Below the pieces are notes generated by a model. It was not told where the DNA came from, did no database searches, and was given only the letters and a program-made list of their open reading frames with translations. This document shows positions 17,983 through 27,200 of a stretch of 64,000 nt of DNA, one piece after another (the stretch's first letter is position 1; the number at the start of each line of letters is the position of its first letter). The DNA comes from Paraburkholderia hospita (GTDB taxonomy: Bacteria > Pseudomonadota > Gammaproteobacteria > Burkholderiales > Burkholderiaceae), in contig NZ_CP026107.1 in NCBI RefSeq assembly GCF_002902965.1, positions 806,001 to 870,000 of the forward strand, read 5' to 3'. The translations under genes and the position numbers were made by a program.

Positions 17983-18323
17983 GTGCCGGTCAATCGTCTT
18001 CTTTTATGCTGCGGGATGCGCTTGCTTATATTGATGCGAATTTCGATAAGACTGTGAGTCTTGCTGAATTGGCTGAACTGTCAGCGCTTAGTGTTTCGCG
18101 GTTTGCTACTGTGTTCAGGCAGCAGGTTGGGCTTTCGCCTTATAGGTATTTGTGTGGAGTCCGTGTGCGGCGCGCTCAAACTTTGCTGCTGGCAGGCGTG
18201 CCTGGGGCTGTTGTGGCTACTGAAGTTGGGTTCTTTGATCAGAGCCATCTGGCCAGGCATTTCAAACGGTTTTGTGGTGTGACGCCGAGTCGGTTTTTGT
18301 CGAATGCGAAGGGAATGGGGTGA
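17979..18323 (+). CDS. AraC-family regulator, DNA-binding domain only
   Basis: A 114-residue protein that is essentially just the double helix-turn-helix of AraC proteins (SLAELAELSALSVSRFATVF, then GFFDQSHLARHFKRFCGVTP). It lacks an effector-binding domain, as SoxS and MarA do. It overlaps the preceding dehydrogenase gene by ATGA, so it is made with the operon and may autoregulate it. Base composition becomes T-rich here relative to the upstream genes. Confidence 0.85.
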   Translation: MSAGQSSSFMLRDALAYIDANFDKTVSLAELAELSALSVSRFATVFRQQVGLSPYRYLCGVRVRRAQTLLLAGVPGAVVATEVGFFDQSHLARHFKRFCGVTPSRFLSNAKGMG

Positions 18324-18324
18324 A

Positions 18325-19222
18325 GGTTTTTTTGTTGTCTGCGACGCTGGGTGGTTTGCTAGTGTTTGCGCGGGCTTTCGCGTTGGGGTGGTTTGCTTTG
18401 GGTTTGTGCTGGCATCCGCGTTTTGCCTTCGTACTTCACGCGTCGCCCCTGTGAGTTTGCCTTTTCGCTGGCATCTGCGTTATGCCTTCGTGCTTCAGGC
18501 GTCGCCCCTGTGCGGGGCAGCACCTACTTTTCTTTGCCGCCGCAAAGAAAAGTAGGCAAAAGAAAGCGGCTAACACCGCCAGCCCGTGTTCTTATCCACG
18601 GGCCCCCAACGTCCCCACGCTTCACGCGACAGTGCCCTGGTTGGTGCTCGTTGCCAACGCTTCGAATGAACGCTTCACCCGCTTCGAATACGCGTACTTG
18701 GGCAAGCGGCAGCGAATGGTATGTGCCGCCCAGGTGGCAAACTGTGTGTAGGTTGTCGCGTCGTATAGCTTGGCGCTCTTACAGGGTGGAACGCGTGCGC
18801 TATCGGTCCGAAGTGAAGCGTGTGAGGTGCTACGGCCTACATACAGTTTGCCACCTGGGCGGCGGTGGACTATCTGGCAAGGCATGCTGAAACGCGGGAG
18901 CGTGAAGCGGGTGAGGCGCACGGCAAGAGCGCTGGCAACGAACGTGGGTCACGTGGTTGCCGTGTGAAGCGTAAGAACCTTTGGGGGCCCTCGGGCAAGA
19001 AGAAATGTTGGCGGTGTTAGCCGCTTTCTTTTGCCTACTTTTCTTTGCGGCGGCAAAGAAAAGTAGGTGCCGCCCCGCACAGGGGCGACGCTTGAAGCAC
19101 GATAACAAAACGCGGATGCCAGCGTAAAGGCAAACGCACGGGGCAACGCATGAAGCAAGAAGGCAATACGCGGATGCCAGCACAAACACAAGCAAAACCA
19201 CCCAGCGTCGCAGACAAAAAAT
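18325..19222. repeat. Palindromic intergenic element R2
   Basis: It fills the whole gap between the convergent AraC and LysR stops. Outer 17-nt inverted ends TCTGCGACGCTGGGTGG lie at 18339-18355 and, as the complement, at 19198-19214. Perfect 15-bp hairpins are at 18523-18556 and 19034-19067. The central inverted repeat is 18726-18752 with 18836-18862 (one mismatch) around an 83-nt core. Its flanks are reversed relative to R1 and R4. No real gene lies inside. Confidence 0.9.
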
Positions 19223-20194
19223 CTACCCAAACTTCAACCCAGTCTGCTTCATAGCATCCCTCAACCCCAGCCCAGGATACTTCTTCTCAATGATCCGCAT
19301 ATCATTGCGAGTCTCCTCGATGAGCCAGTCGCGGACATCGTCCACAATAGGCCGTAAGGGCTTATTAGCAGGCCGCACCAAACAGCACCGCCTGTTCGTA
19401 ACAATAACTTCCTGCTCAGCGGGCAAAAGCGCCCCTTGCGCGAGCCAATGCGAAACCACATTCAACCACCCCAGCGCGATCCCCTGCCCAAGCAGCGCCG
19501 CCTGCACCACAATCGCATAATCATTAAAGCTCAGCATCCCGGCAACATGCCGCCCATGCCCGACGAACGCGCCGAATCGCTCATGCCAGCCGCGCTCCTC
19601 GTCATCCATGACGATAACCGTGTCCCCATGCGCACGCCCCGCATCGCTTAACGCAGTCTCCCGATACCGCTCATTACAAACAGGCAAAAGCGTTTCAGGC
19701 ATAACAAGCACTGCATGCTCATCAATCTCACCATCGTGCAAAAACCGCATCCCGAGATCGACATCATGAAGCGGTCCACCAATCCGCCCCGATATCAGCT
19801 GAAACCGCAAATCGATATTAGGGAAAGCCTGATTCAGCCGGCTCATACGCGGCATCAGCCAATGCGTGGTGAAACCGGTGGAAACCGATAACGTCACCGA
19901 CTCGACCCCCGTCGCGCGGGCCTCGATTTCCCTGATTGCATTTTCAACGCCATTGAAACCTTCAGAGATCGCGCGATACAGAATCCTGCCGCTTTCAGTG
20001 AGCTCGATACCGCCGCGCACCCGCTCGAACAGGCGCACGCCAATATGGTCCTCCATGCGCGCAAGCATGCGGCTCACGGCAGGCTGGCTCACATAGAGCT
20101 CCTGCGCGGCGCGCGTGAAGTTGCCGCAGCGGGCGGCCGCTTCGAACACGAACAGCGCATTCGCGCTCGGCAGTTTCTTGCGAAGATTGGGCAT
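19223..20194 (-). CDS. LysR-family transcriptional regulator
   Basis: A 323-residue LysR protein of the GcvA-like type. The winged HTH spans about residues 8-68 (ALFVFEAAARCGNFTRAAQ and YVSQPAVSRMLARMEDHIG), with the effector domain after it. It is divergent from the ABC ATPase at 20295 with a 100-nt shared control region, so it is the likely regulator of the 20.3-26.6 kb transport and oxidation operon. Its stop codon coincides with the edge of repeat R2. Confidence 0.88.
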   Translation of the reverse strand: MPNLRKKLPSANALFVFEAAARCGNFTRAAQELYVSQPAVSRMLARMEDHIGVRLFERVRGGIELTESGRILYRAISEGFNGVENAIREIEARATGVESVTLSVSTGFTTHWLMPRMSRLNQAFPNIDLRFQLISGRIGGPLHDVDLGMRFLHDGEIDEHAVLVMPETLLPVCNERYRETALSDAGRAHGDTVIVMDDEERGWHERFGAFVGHGRHVAGMLSFNDYAIVVQAALLGQGIALGWLNVVSHWLAQGALLPAEQEVIVTNRRCCLVRPANKPLRPIVDDVRDWLIEETRNDMRIIEKKYPGLGLRDAMKQTGLKFG

Positions 20195-20294
20195 GACCTG
20201 ATGTTATGCCCGATCCAACAATTTGGGAATTGCTGTCAAAAAGAACGGGACTTATATTTTTCTCAACGCACCCATTTCTAACGAGACACACGCC

Positions 20295-21377
20295 ATGGAC
20301 GCACGAGCGAAAACGGGAGTATCCATCAGGTCGGCAGCGAAGCGTTATGGTCCGGTGGTTGCGCTGGACGACGTATCGCTCGACATCGCACCGGGTGAAT
20401 TCGTGTCGCTGCTCGGGCCGTCCGGGTCGGGCAAGACGACCTTGCTCGGCATCCTCGGCGGCTTCGTGCAGCCGAGTTCCGGCACGGTCTGGGTTGGCGA
20501 GCGCGACATTACATTTGCGCCACCGCACAAGCGCAACATCGGTATCGTGTTCCAGAACTACGCGCTGTTTCCTCATATGACAGTCGGCGAGAACGTCGCC
20601 TTTCCGCTGCGCGCGCGCCGCGAGCCCAAATCGGGCTGGGCGAAGAAAGTCGCCGACGCGCTCGCGATGGTCGAACTGAACGGCTACGAGTCGCGCAACA
20701 TCAACCAGCTATCGGGTGGCCAGCGTCAGCGCGTGGCGCTCGCGCGCGCCATGGTGTTCGAGCCGCAACTGATCCTGATGGACGAGCCGCTCTCCGCGCT
20801 CGACAAGCAACTGCGCGAAACCATGCAGATCGAATTGCGCCGCCTGCATCGCAAGCTCGGCGCAACCATCGTCAACGTCACGCATGACCAGCGCGAGGCG
20901 CTGACGATGAGCGACCGCGTCGCCGTGCTGAAGGACGGCAAGCTCGTGCAGATCGATACGCCGGAGCGTCTCTATGACCGTCCGTGCGATGCGTTCGTCG
21001 CGAGCTTCATTGGCGAAGCGACATTACTCAACGTGAGCCGCGCCGGCGATGACGCCGTGCGACTCGGCGACGCCGTGTTGCGCACGGCGCATCCGCTGCC
21101 GCGCGGAGACAAGCTGCTGCTCGCAGTGCAGACGGAAAAGCTCGTGATCGACGTCGCGGATGCGCCGGGCGCCGCGCACGCAAACCGCCTGTCGTGCCGC
21201 GTCACCGAAGTGCTGTATCAGGGCGAGAGCCTGCGCGTGTTCGCCGCGCTCGCCGACGGCACGGCCATCAGCCTTCGACAACCCGGCAGCCACGAAGCGC
21301 GCCGGCGCATTCCATCGCCGGGCGCGCAGATGACCGTCACGCTCGATCCTCAGGACACGATCGTCGTGCCCGCCTGA
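20295..21377 (+). CDS. Spermidine/putrescine-type ABC transporter ATPase (PotA family)
   Basis: A 360-residue ATPase. Walker A GPSGSGKTT lies at 41-49, then signature LSGGQRQRVALARA, Walker B LILMDEPLSALD and a C-terminal TOBE region. ATG 20295 matches the family N-terminus; the longer GTG frame is not supported. It is the first gene of the operon divergent from LysR. Its permeases follow at 23488 and 24396, and a matching binding protein lies apart at 29310. Confidence 0.9.
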   Translation: MDARAKTGVSIRSAAKRYGPVVALDDVSLDIAPGEFVSLLGPSGSGKTTLLGILGGFVQPSSGTVWVGERDITFAPPHKRNIGIVFQNYALFPHMTVGENVAFPLRARREPKSGWAKKVADALAMVELNGYESRNINQLSGGQRQRVALARAMVFEPQLILMDEPLSALDKQLRETMQIELRRLHRKLGATIVNVTHDQREALTMSDRVAVLKDGKLVQIDTPERLYDRPCDAFVASFIGEATLLNVSRAGDDAVRLGDAVLRTAHPLPRGDKLLLAVQTEKLVIDVADAPGAAHANRLSCRVTEVLYQGESLRVFAALADGTAISLRQPGSHEARRRIPSPGAQMTVTLDPQDTIVVPA

Positions 21378-21446
21378 TTTCACTCACCGCCTGTGCACGG
21401 GCATGCCTTCTTACGCGATTCACGCAAACTGCAAAGGGATGATGCA

Positions 21447-22157
21447 ATGAAGCTCACCGATTTCAAGGTTCTGACGTTCGATGTCGTCGGCACGCTGATC
21501 AACTTCGAAAAGGGCGTGCTCGCGTCCATGCGGCGTCTGGGCGGCGCGAAAGCGAAAGACCTGACCGACGAAGCGATCTTCGAGCCGTACATGCGCGGCC
21601 GCGCAACCTATCCGGGCCGCTCGAGCCATGAGATGGCCAACGTCTATCTGTACGTCGCGAAAGAACTCGGCTTGCCCGACGACGCACAATCGGCCGCTGC
21701 ATTCCAGCGCGACGTGCTCGACTGGCCCGCATTCGAAGATTCCGTCGCGGCGCTGAAGCGCCTGCGCAAGCACTATCGCCTCGTCGCGATGACGAACGCG
21801 GACCGCGTCGCGCTGTCGGCGTATGCGCACACGCTCGGCGACCCGTTCGACGACACCGTCTGCTGCGACGAAACAGGCGTCGCGAAACCCGATCCGCAGT
21901 TCTTCGCGTACAACCGCGGACGTCAGGCGGCATTCGGCTACAAGTTCGGCGAAATCCTGCATACCGCGCAAAGCCAGTATCACGACATCGGCATCGCGAC
22001 GAAGCTCGGCTACGCGACCTGCTGGATCGAGCGTCGCCAGGGCTTGAAGGGCTTCGGCGCGACGCCCGTTCCCGAAGCCGTCACCGAGCCGACGTTCAAG
22101 TTCGCGACGCTCGCGGCACTCGCGGACGCCGTCGAAGCCGAAGCGCGCGCCGCCTGA
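21447..22157 (+). CDS. HAD hydrolase, type II haloacid dehalogenase-like
   Basis: A 236-residue HAD enzyme with motif I TFDVVGTL (nucleophile D12), motif II AMTNADR, a lysine in GVAKPDPQFF and a late HTAQSQYHDIGIATKLG segment. An aaaggg site precedes ATG 21447. It is a distant relative of the HAD gene at 7594 and, like it, precedes a DAO flavoenzyme gene by only a few bases (2 nt here). The reaction is unknown: phosphatase or dehalogenase are the family options. Confidence 0.85.
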   Translation: MKLTDFKVLTFDVVGTLINFEKGVLASMRRLGGAKAKDLTDEAIFEPYMRGRATYPGRSSHEMANVYLYVAKELGLPDDAQSAAAFQRDVLDWPAFEDSVAALKRLRKHYRLVAMTNADRVALSAYAHTLGDPFDDTVCCDETGVAKPDPQFFAYNRGRQAAFGYKFGEILHTAQSQYHDIGIATKLGYATCWIERRQGLKGFGATPVPEAVTEPTFKFATLAALADAVEAEARAA

Positions 22158-22159
22158 TC

Positions 22160-23491
22160 ATGCTCGCGCCGACGACACCGCACAATCCGCAGCCGGACTC
22201 GCTCTGGCGGGCGATGGCCGTGCGCTCGCCCGTCGCGGATGCGCCCGTCAGCACGGGCGCGCCGCTTGCGCGCGATCTGATCGTCGACGTGGCGATCATC
22301 GGCGCGGGGTACTCGGGTCTCGCGGCCGCGTATGCGTTGCAAAAGCGCGGTGTCGATTGCGCGGTGTTCGACGCGAATCCTGTTGGATGGGGCGCGAGCG
22401 GGCGCAATGGCGGCGTGGTGTCGTCGAAGTTCCGGCTGTCGTTTCCGTCGATAGCAAGCGCGTACGACCTCGACACCGCGAGGCGCATGCATCGGCTCGC
22501 GCATGAAGGCGTGCGCGTGGTCGAGCAGTTCGTCGATGAATTCAAGCTGGAGCGCGCGCGCTTCGAACATACGGGCAGCCTGCGTTGCGCGCACACCGAG
22601 CGCGCGTTCGCGTCGATTCGGGCGGAAGCCGACTGGGTGCGAACGCAGCTTGGCGATGGATCGATGAGCGTGCTGTCGCGCGAGGAAATCACGCACGAAA
22701 CAGGTTCGAACGGCTTTGTCGGCGGCGTGCTGAGCGCCGATGCAGGCACGATCCTGCCGCTCGAATACGTATGCGGCATTGCGCGCGCGCTGACGGCACG
22801 CGGCGTGCCCATCTACGAATCGACGCCGATTCTCGACATGACGCGTGTGCAGGATGGCGTGATGCTGCGCGCGCCCGGCGGCAGCGTGCGCGCGAAGCAG
22901 GTGATCGTAGCAACCAATGCCTACTCGAATCTCACGCAGGCCACATCGCAGTATCAGCGCGAACTCGTGCCGTTTCGCAGCGCAATGATAGCCACGGAAA
23001 GATTGTCGGCGGAACTCGACGCGAAGCTGATGGTCAACGGGCGCAGCTATACCGAAACGCGTCGCATGATGAAGTGGTTTCGCAAGGTGGATGGCCGTAT
23101 GCTGTTCGGCGGCCGCGATGCGTTCGGCAAGGAAGAGCAGGCAACGGGCTTCGATGCGTTGCAGCGCGCGATGGCCGCGCTCTTTCCCGATCTTGCGGGC
23201 GTGCGTGTCGAGTACGGCTGGTCGGGGTATGTGGGCATGACGTTCAACGCGTTGCCGCATGTCGGGCGCAGTGACGACGTCACGACATTCTGTCTCGGGT
23301 ATAACGGAGCGGGTGTCGCGATGGCGAGCCTGATCGGGCAACACGCTGCTGCGCTGGCGCTCGGCGAGAAGCCGGAGCTGGCGTTGCTGGCGCAGGAAGG
23401 CTTGCGGCCCGTGCCGTTTCATTCACTGCGTGCGCCGGGCGTCAGGCTCGTTGCCGCGTGGTATCAGTTTCTCGACGCAGTGGGTGCATGA
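22160..23491 (+). CDS. FAD-dependent oxidoreductase, DAO family
   Basis: A 443-residue flavoenzyme. The FAD motif DVAIIGAGYSGLAAAYAL lies near residue 47 after a family-typical N-terminal extension (PDSLWRAMA), and GASGRNGGVVSSKF follows. This layout matches gamma-glutamylputrescine oxidase-like enzymes that oxidise amines. It starts 2 nt after the HAD stop and overlaps the next permease start by ATGA. The imported polyamine-like compound is its probable substrate. Confidence 0.85.
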   Translation: MLAPTTPHNPQPDSLWRAMAVRSPVADAPVSTGAPLARDLIVDVAIIGAGYSGLAAAYALQKRGVDCAVFDANPVGWGASGRNGGVVSSKFRLSFPSIASAYDLDTARRMHRLAHEGVRVVEQFVDEFKLERARFEHTGSLRCAHTERAFASIRAEADWVRTQLGDGSMSVLSREEITHETGSNGFVGGVLSADAGTILPLEYVCGIARALTARGVPIYESTPILDMTRVQDGVMLRAPGGSVRAKQVIVATNAYSNLTQATSQYQRELVPFRSAMIATERLSAELDAKLMVNGRSYTETRRMMKWFRKVDGRMLFGGRDAFGKEEQATGFDALQRAMAALFPDLAGVRVEYGWSGYVGMTFNALPHVGRSDDVTTFCLGYNGAGVAMASLIGQHAAALALGEKPELALLAQEGLRPVPFHSLRAPGVRLVAAWYQFLDAVGA

Positions 23492-24399
23492 TGACGACAG
23501 CCAAACACGTTTTGCAGGAACAGACTGTGATGCAGGCCACTACGATCGATCCGTCGGTACGTCACCAGCAGCGCGAAGACCGCGCGATGCTGCTGCTGAT
23601 GGCGCCCGCGCTGCTCGTCGTCGTGGTCTTGCTGGTGGTGCCGCTGGCGTGGCTTTCGTGGCAGTCGATCTATCACGACGGCGCGTTCACGCTCGTCAAC
23701 TATCAGCGGGTTTTCACGGGCACGTATCTGGACACGTTTCTGATGACGTTCAAGCTGAGCATCATCGTGACGGGCATTACGTTGCTGCTCGGATATCCCG
23801 TGGCGTATTTCGCGGCATCCGTGCCGCCGAAATGGAGCGCGCTGATACTCGGCATGGTGATCCTGCCGTTCTGGACCAGCGTGCTCGTGCGCACGTATGC
23901 GTGGCTCGTGCTGCTGCAACGCACGGGGCTCGTGAACAAGGCGCTGCTGTCGATGGGTTTGATCGACAGGCCGTTGCAGCTTTCGTATAACCAGTTCGGC
24001 ACGATTGTCGCGATGGTGCACATCCTGTTGCCGTTCATGGTGCTGCCGCTTTACTCCGCGATGCAGAAGATCCCCGGCAATCTGTCGCAGGCGGGCGCGA
24101 GCCTGGGTGGCTCGCCGTTGCATGTGTTCTGGCGCGTGTTCCTGCCGCTATCGATGAGCGGCGTCGTCGCAGGCGTGACGCTCGTGTTCGTGCTGTGCCT
24201 CGGCTTCTACATTACGCCTGAGCTGATGGGCGGCGGCAAGTCGATCATGGTGTCGATGGTGGTGAGCCGCAATGTCGAGATCTACAACAGTTGGGGCGCG
24301 GCGAGTGCGGTCAGCGTCGTGTTGCTGGTCTGCGTGTTCGCGATCTTCTATGCGGCGAGCCGCGTGATTCCACTCGAAAAGACCCTGGGCGCGAAATGA
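23488..24399 (+). CDS. ABC transporter permease, PotB family
   Basis: About 303 residues and six helices, the first being LLMAPALLVVVVLLVVPLAWLS, with an EAA loop around AGASLGGSPLHVFWRVFLPLS. ATG 23488 overlaps the upstream stop (ATGA); ATG 23530 after caggaac is an alternative start. It is coupled to the PotC-like gene by another ATGA. Confidence 0.9.
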   Translation: MMTTAKHVLQEQTVMQATTIDPSVRHQQREDRAMLLLMAPALLVVVVLLVVPLAWLSWQSIYHDGAFTLVNYQRVFTGTYLDTFLMTFKLSIIVTGITLLLGYPVAYFAASVPPKWSALILGMVILPFWTSVLVRTYAWLVLLQRTGLVNKALLSMGLIDRPLQLSYNQFGTIVAMVHILLPFMVLPLYSAMQKIPGNLSQAGASLGGSPLHVFWRVFLPLSMSGVVAGVTLVFVLCLGFYITPELMGGGKSIMVSMVVSRNVEIYNSWGAASAVSVVLLVCVFAIFYAASRVIPLEKTLGAK

Positions 24400-25193
24400 A
24401 CAAGCTCTCATTCGGAAGGCTGACGCTCGGTGCGGGCGTCGTGCTGATCCTCGTGTTTCTGATGCTGCCCGTGGTGATCGTCGTGCCGCTGTCGTTCTCC
24501 GATACGCGCTTCATGACGTTTCCGCCGCCGGCGTATTCGCTGCGCTGGTATCACTCTTTCTTCGACAACCCCGCATGGATCGACGCGGCGCGCGTGACGC
24601 TGACGGCTTCCGTGTGCGCCGCGCTGATCGCGACGCCGCTCGGCATTGCGGCTGCGTATGGTATCCAGCACGGCTCGCACTGGTCGATGCGCTATCTGCG
24701 CACGCTGCTGATGCTGCCTTTGATGGTCCCCATCATCATCGTCGCGGTGGGGGTGTTCTTCGTGTTCACGCAGGCTGGGTATGTGAATACGCTCACCGGG
24801 CTGATCGTCGCCGATACGATGCTCGGCCTGCCGTATGTGCTGATCTCCGTCGGCGCGGATTTGCGGACCTTCGACCGCACGCAGGAAATGGTCGCGCGCA
24901 GCCTCGGCATGAACCGCTTTCGCAGCTTCATGACGGTGACGCTGCCGCAGATCAAGGCGAGTGTCATCTCCGGCGCGGTCTTCGTGTTCATTCAGGCGCT
25001 GGATGAAACGGTCGTCGCGCTGTTCATTTCGGGCGGTTCGAACCAGACGCTGACGCGGCGCATGTTCGTCACGTTGCGCGACGAGATCGATCCGACCATC
25101 GCCGCGATCAGCACGATGCTGACGGCGCTGACGCTGTGCCTCGTGATGATCGTTGTCGTGAGCCGCCGTTCGTCGGCGGTCGCGCGCGCCTGA
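24396..25193 (+). CDS. ABC transporter permease, PotC family
   Basis: A 265-residue permease. The N-terminal helix GAGVVLILVFLMLPVVIVVPLSF and the following SFSDTRFMTFPPP match PotC/PotI, and the EAA loop is MVARSLGMNRFRSFMTVTLPQ. With PotB and PotA homologues in the same operon it forms a polyamine/opine-type importer. Confidence 0.9.
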   Translation: MNKLSFGRLTLGAGVVLILVFLMLPVVIVVPLSFSDTRFMTFPPPAYSLRWYHSFFDNPAWIDAARVTLTASVCAALIATPLGIAAAYGIQHGSHWSMRYLRTLLMLPLMVPIIIVAVGVFFVFTQAGYVNTLTGLIVADTMLGLPYVLISVGADLRTFDRTQEMVARSLGMNRFRSFMTVTLPQIKASVISGAVFVFIQALDETVVALFISGGSNQTLTRRMFVTLRDEIDPTIAAISTMLTALTLCLVMIVVVSRRSSAVARA

Positions 25194-25213
25194 TTTCTTT
25201 CTACGGAAACCGG

Positions 25214-26641
25214 ATGTCCAATTCACTGAAGTTTTATATCGACGGCGCGTGGGTCGAGCCGTCCAGCCGTGCGCGTCTGCCTGTCATCGATCCCTGCACC
25301 GAAGAGCCGTTCGCCGAAGTGGCACTCGGCAATGCGCAGGATGTCGATCGCGCGGTGGCGGCGGCGAAGCGCGCGTTTGTGTCGTTCTCACAAACGCGGC
25401 CAGAGGAGCGCGTTGCGTTGATCCGGCGCATTCTCGATGTGTATCTCGAACGTTATGACGAGATGGCCGAGACGATCATGCGTGAAATCGGTGCGCCCGC
25501 GAAGTTCTCACATGCCTGGCAGGCGGGTCTTGGCAAGCGGCATCTGGAAGAAGTGCTGCGCACGTGCGAGACCTTCGAATGGCAGCGCAAGAAGGGCACG
25601 ACGCTGATCAATCATGAGCCTGTCGGTGTCGTGGCGTTGATCACGCCGTGGAACTGGCCGATCAATCAGATCGTCTGCAAGGTCGCGCCGGCGATCGCCG
25701 CGGGCTGCACGATGGTGTTGAAGCCCAGCGAGGTGTCGCCGCTCAATGCGGTGCTGTTCGCCGAGATCATCGATGCGGCTGGCGTGCCTGCTGGCGTGTT
25801 CAACCTGGTCAACGGCGATGGGCCGACCGTGGGCGCGGCGCTGTGCAGTCATCCCGATGTCGACATGGTGTCGTTCACGGGTTCGACGCGCGCCGGCATC
25901 GAGATCGCGAAGCTCGCTGCGCCGACCGTCAAGCGCGTTCACCAGGAACTGGGCGGCAAGTCGGCGAACATTCTGCTCGACGACGCCGATTTCGAAGCGG
26001 CCGTGACAGCTGGCGTCAATTCGTGCTTCGGCAATAGCGGCCAGTCGTGCAACGCGCCGACGCGCATGCTCGTGCCCGCGTCGCGGCACGACGAAGCGGT
26101 CGACATCGCGCGGCGCGCGGCCGATGCCCATCGTGTCGGACCGGCCGATGCCGCGGATACGACGATGGGCCCGGTGGTCAGCGACGTGCAGTTCGGGCGC
26201 GTGCAGCGCTTGATCGGTATTGGGATCGACGAAGGCGCGCAACTGGTGGCGGGCGGCACTGGACGTCCCGATGGGCTGACGCGCGGCTACTACGTGAAGC
26301 CGACTGTGTTCGCGAACGTGGACCCGTCGATGACGATTGCCCGCGACGAGATATTCGGTCCCGTGCTGGCGATCATGCCGTATCGCGATGAAGAAGAGGC
26401 GATTGCGATCGCCAACGATACGCCGTTTGGGCTGGCCGCTTATGTGCAATCGGCGGATATCGAGCGGGCGCGGCGGGTTGGGTTCAGGATGCGCGCGGGC
26501 AGCGTGTATCTGAACTATCCGACGTGGGACGCGGGGTCGCCTTTCGGCGGGTACAAGCAATCGGGGAACGGCCGCGAGTATGGCGAGTGGGGACTGGAGG
26601 CGTTTCTGGAGGTGAAGGGGGTGGTGGGGTTTGGGGGATAA
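25214..26641 (+). CDS. NAD-dependent aldehyde dehydrogenase
   Basis: A 475-residue ALDH. Motifs are TPWNWPINQIVCKVAPAI, the glutamate in QELGGKSANILLDDAD and the catalytic cysteine in GQSCNAPTRML. ATG 25214 is chosen from the family N-terminus (SLKFYIDGAWVEP). As the last gene of the operon it probably oxidises the aldehyde from the DAO enzyme at 22160. Its 3' end borders the hicAB island. Confidence 0.88.
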   Translation: MSNSLKFYIDGAWVEPSSRARLPVIDPCTEEPFAEVALGNAQDVDRAVAAAKRAFVSFSQTRPEERVALIRRILDVYLERYDEMAETIMREIGAPAKFSHAWQAGLGKRHLEEVLRTCETFEWQRKKGTTLINHEPVGVVALITPWNWPINQIVCKVAPAIAAGCTMVLKPSEVSPLNAVLFAEIIDAAGVPAGVFNLVNGDGPTVGAALCSHPDVDMVSFTGSTRAGIEIAKLAAPTVKRVHQELGGKSANILLDDADFEAAVTAGVNSCFGNSGQSCNAPTRMLVPASRHDEAVDIARRAADAHRVGPADAADTTMGPVVSDVQFGRVQRLIGIGIDEGAQLVAGGTGRPDGLTRGYYVKPTVFANVDPSMTIARDEIFGPVLAIMPYRDEEEAIAIANDTPFGLAAYVQSADIERARRVGFRMRAGSVYLNYPTWDAGSPFGGYKQSGNGREYGEWGLEAFLEVKGVVGFGG

Positions 26642-26700
26642 GAGGCGGAATGGAAAGCTCCGTTGACGCGGGGCTTCCATCCCGGGAATTGCGGCGCGTG

Positions 26701-27141
26701 TTAGACCGCCCGAACATCAAGACGCTTGCCCAATACCGCAAACGCCGATTCGACCATCTCGATCTTCGATGAATGGCCGAAGTTCAGAAGTCGATCCACC
26801 TGCACCTGATTGACGCTGAGCCGCCGCGCGAGTTCAGCCTTTCGTACGTTCTGGCGCAGCATCTCGTCGGCGAGCAGCACTTTTGCGGTCACAAGCGCCG
26901 GCAACGTGACGACGGATTGCCCGCGTTTGGCCTTCGAAGGCATCGGGATGCTTCGCTTCTCCGCGAAGTAGATTTCGAACGCGGCCTCAAGCGCATCCAG
27001 GGCTTGCACTTTCGCGTCTTCTTCGTCGTCGCCGACGGTGATGGCTTCGGGAACATCCGGAAACGTGACGAGCAACGTTCCGTTGTCGTCGGGTGTCAGG
27101 CTGATCGGGTAGCTGAGCATACGTGTGTCGTGGTTTGCCAT
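26701..27141 (-). CDS. hicB: HicB antitoxin with C-terminal HTH
   Basis: About 146 residues and close to the E. coli type of HicB. A degenerate RNase H-like N-terminal half (YPISLTPDDNGTLLVTFPDV, PEAITVGDDEEDAKVQALDA) is followed by a helix-turn-helix half (KAELARRLSVNQVQVDRLLN) that binds the operator. ATG 27141 is favoured by a GAAAG site; ATG 27120 is an alternative. The frame stays open upstream into the disrupted hicA, so a HicA-HicB fusion of 229 residues could be made from the ATG at 27390. The antitoxin itself looks intact. Confidence 0.88.
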   Translation of the reverse strand: MANHDTRMLSYPISLTPDDNGTLLVTFPDVPEAITVGDDEEDAKVQALDALEAAFEIYFAEKRSIPMPSKAKRGQSVVTLPALVTAKVLLADEMLRQNVRKAELARRLSVNQVQVDRLLNFGHSSKIEMVESAFAVLGKRLDVRAV

Positions 27142-27174
27142 TCTTTCAAAGAACATGGAGGTGATACGCGAGTG

Positions 27175-27197
27175 AGAGAGCCCGCGTAGGGCTCTCT
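27175..27197 (-). promoter_or_regulatory. Hairpin between hicA and hicB
   Basis: A perfect 9-bp stem, AGAGAGCCC with GGGCTCTCT, around a 5-nt loop lies just after the ancestral hicA stop and about 34 nt before the hicB start. It has no T tract, so an attenuation or mRNA-processing role fits better than a terminator. Confidence 0.5.
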
Positions 27198-27200
27198 GCT

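Noticed and set aside
22010..23422. 470-codon frame antisense to the DAO flavoenzyme
   Set aside because: Shadow frame; the opposite strand has a full FAD enzyme.
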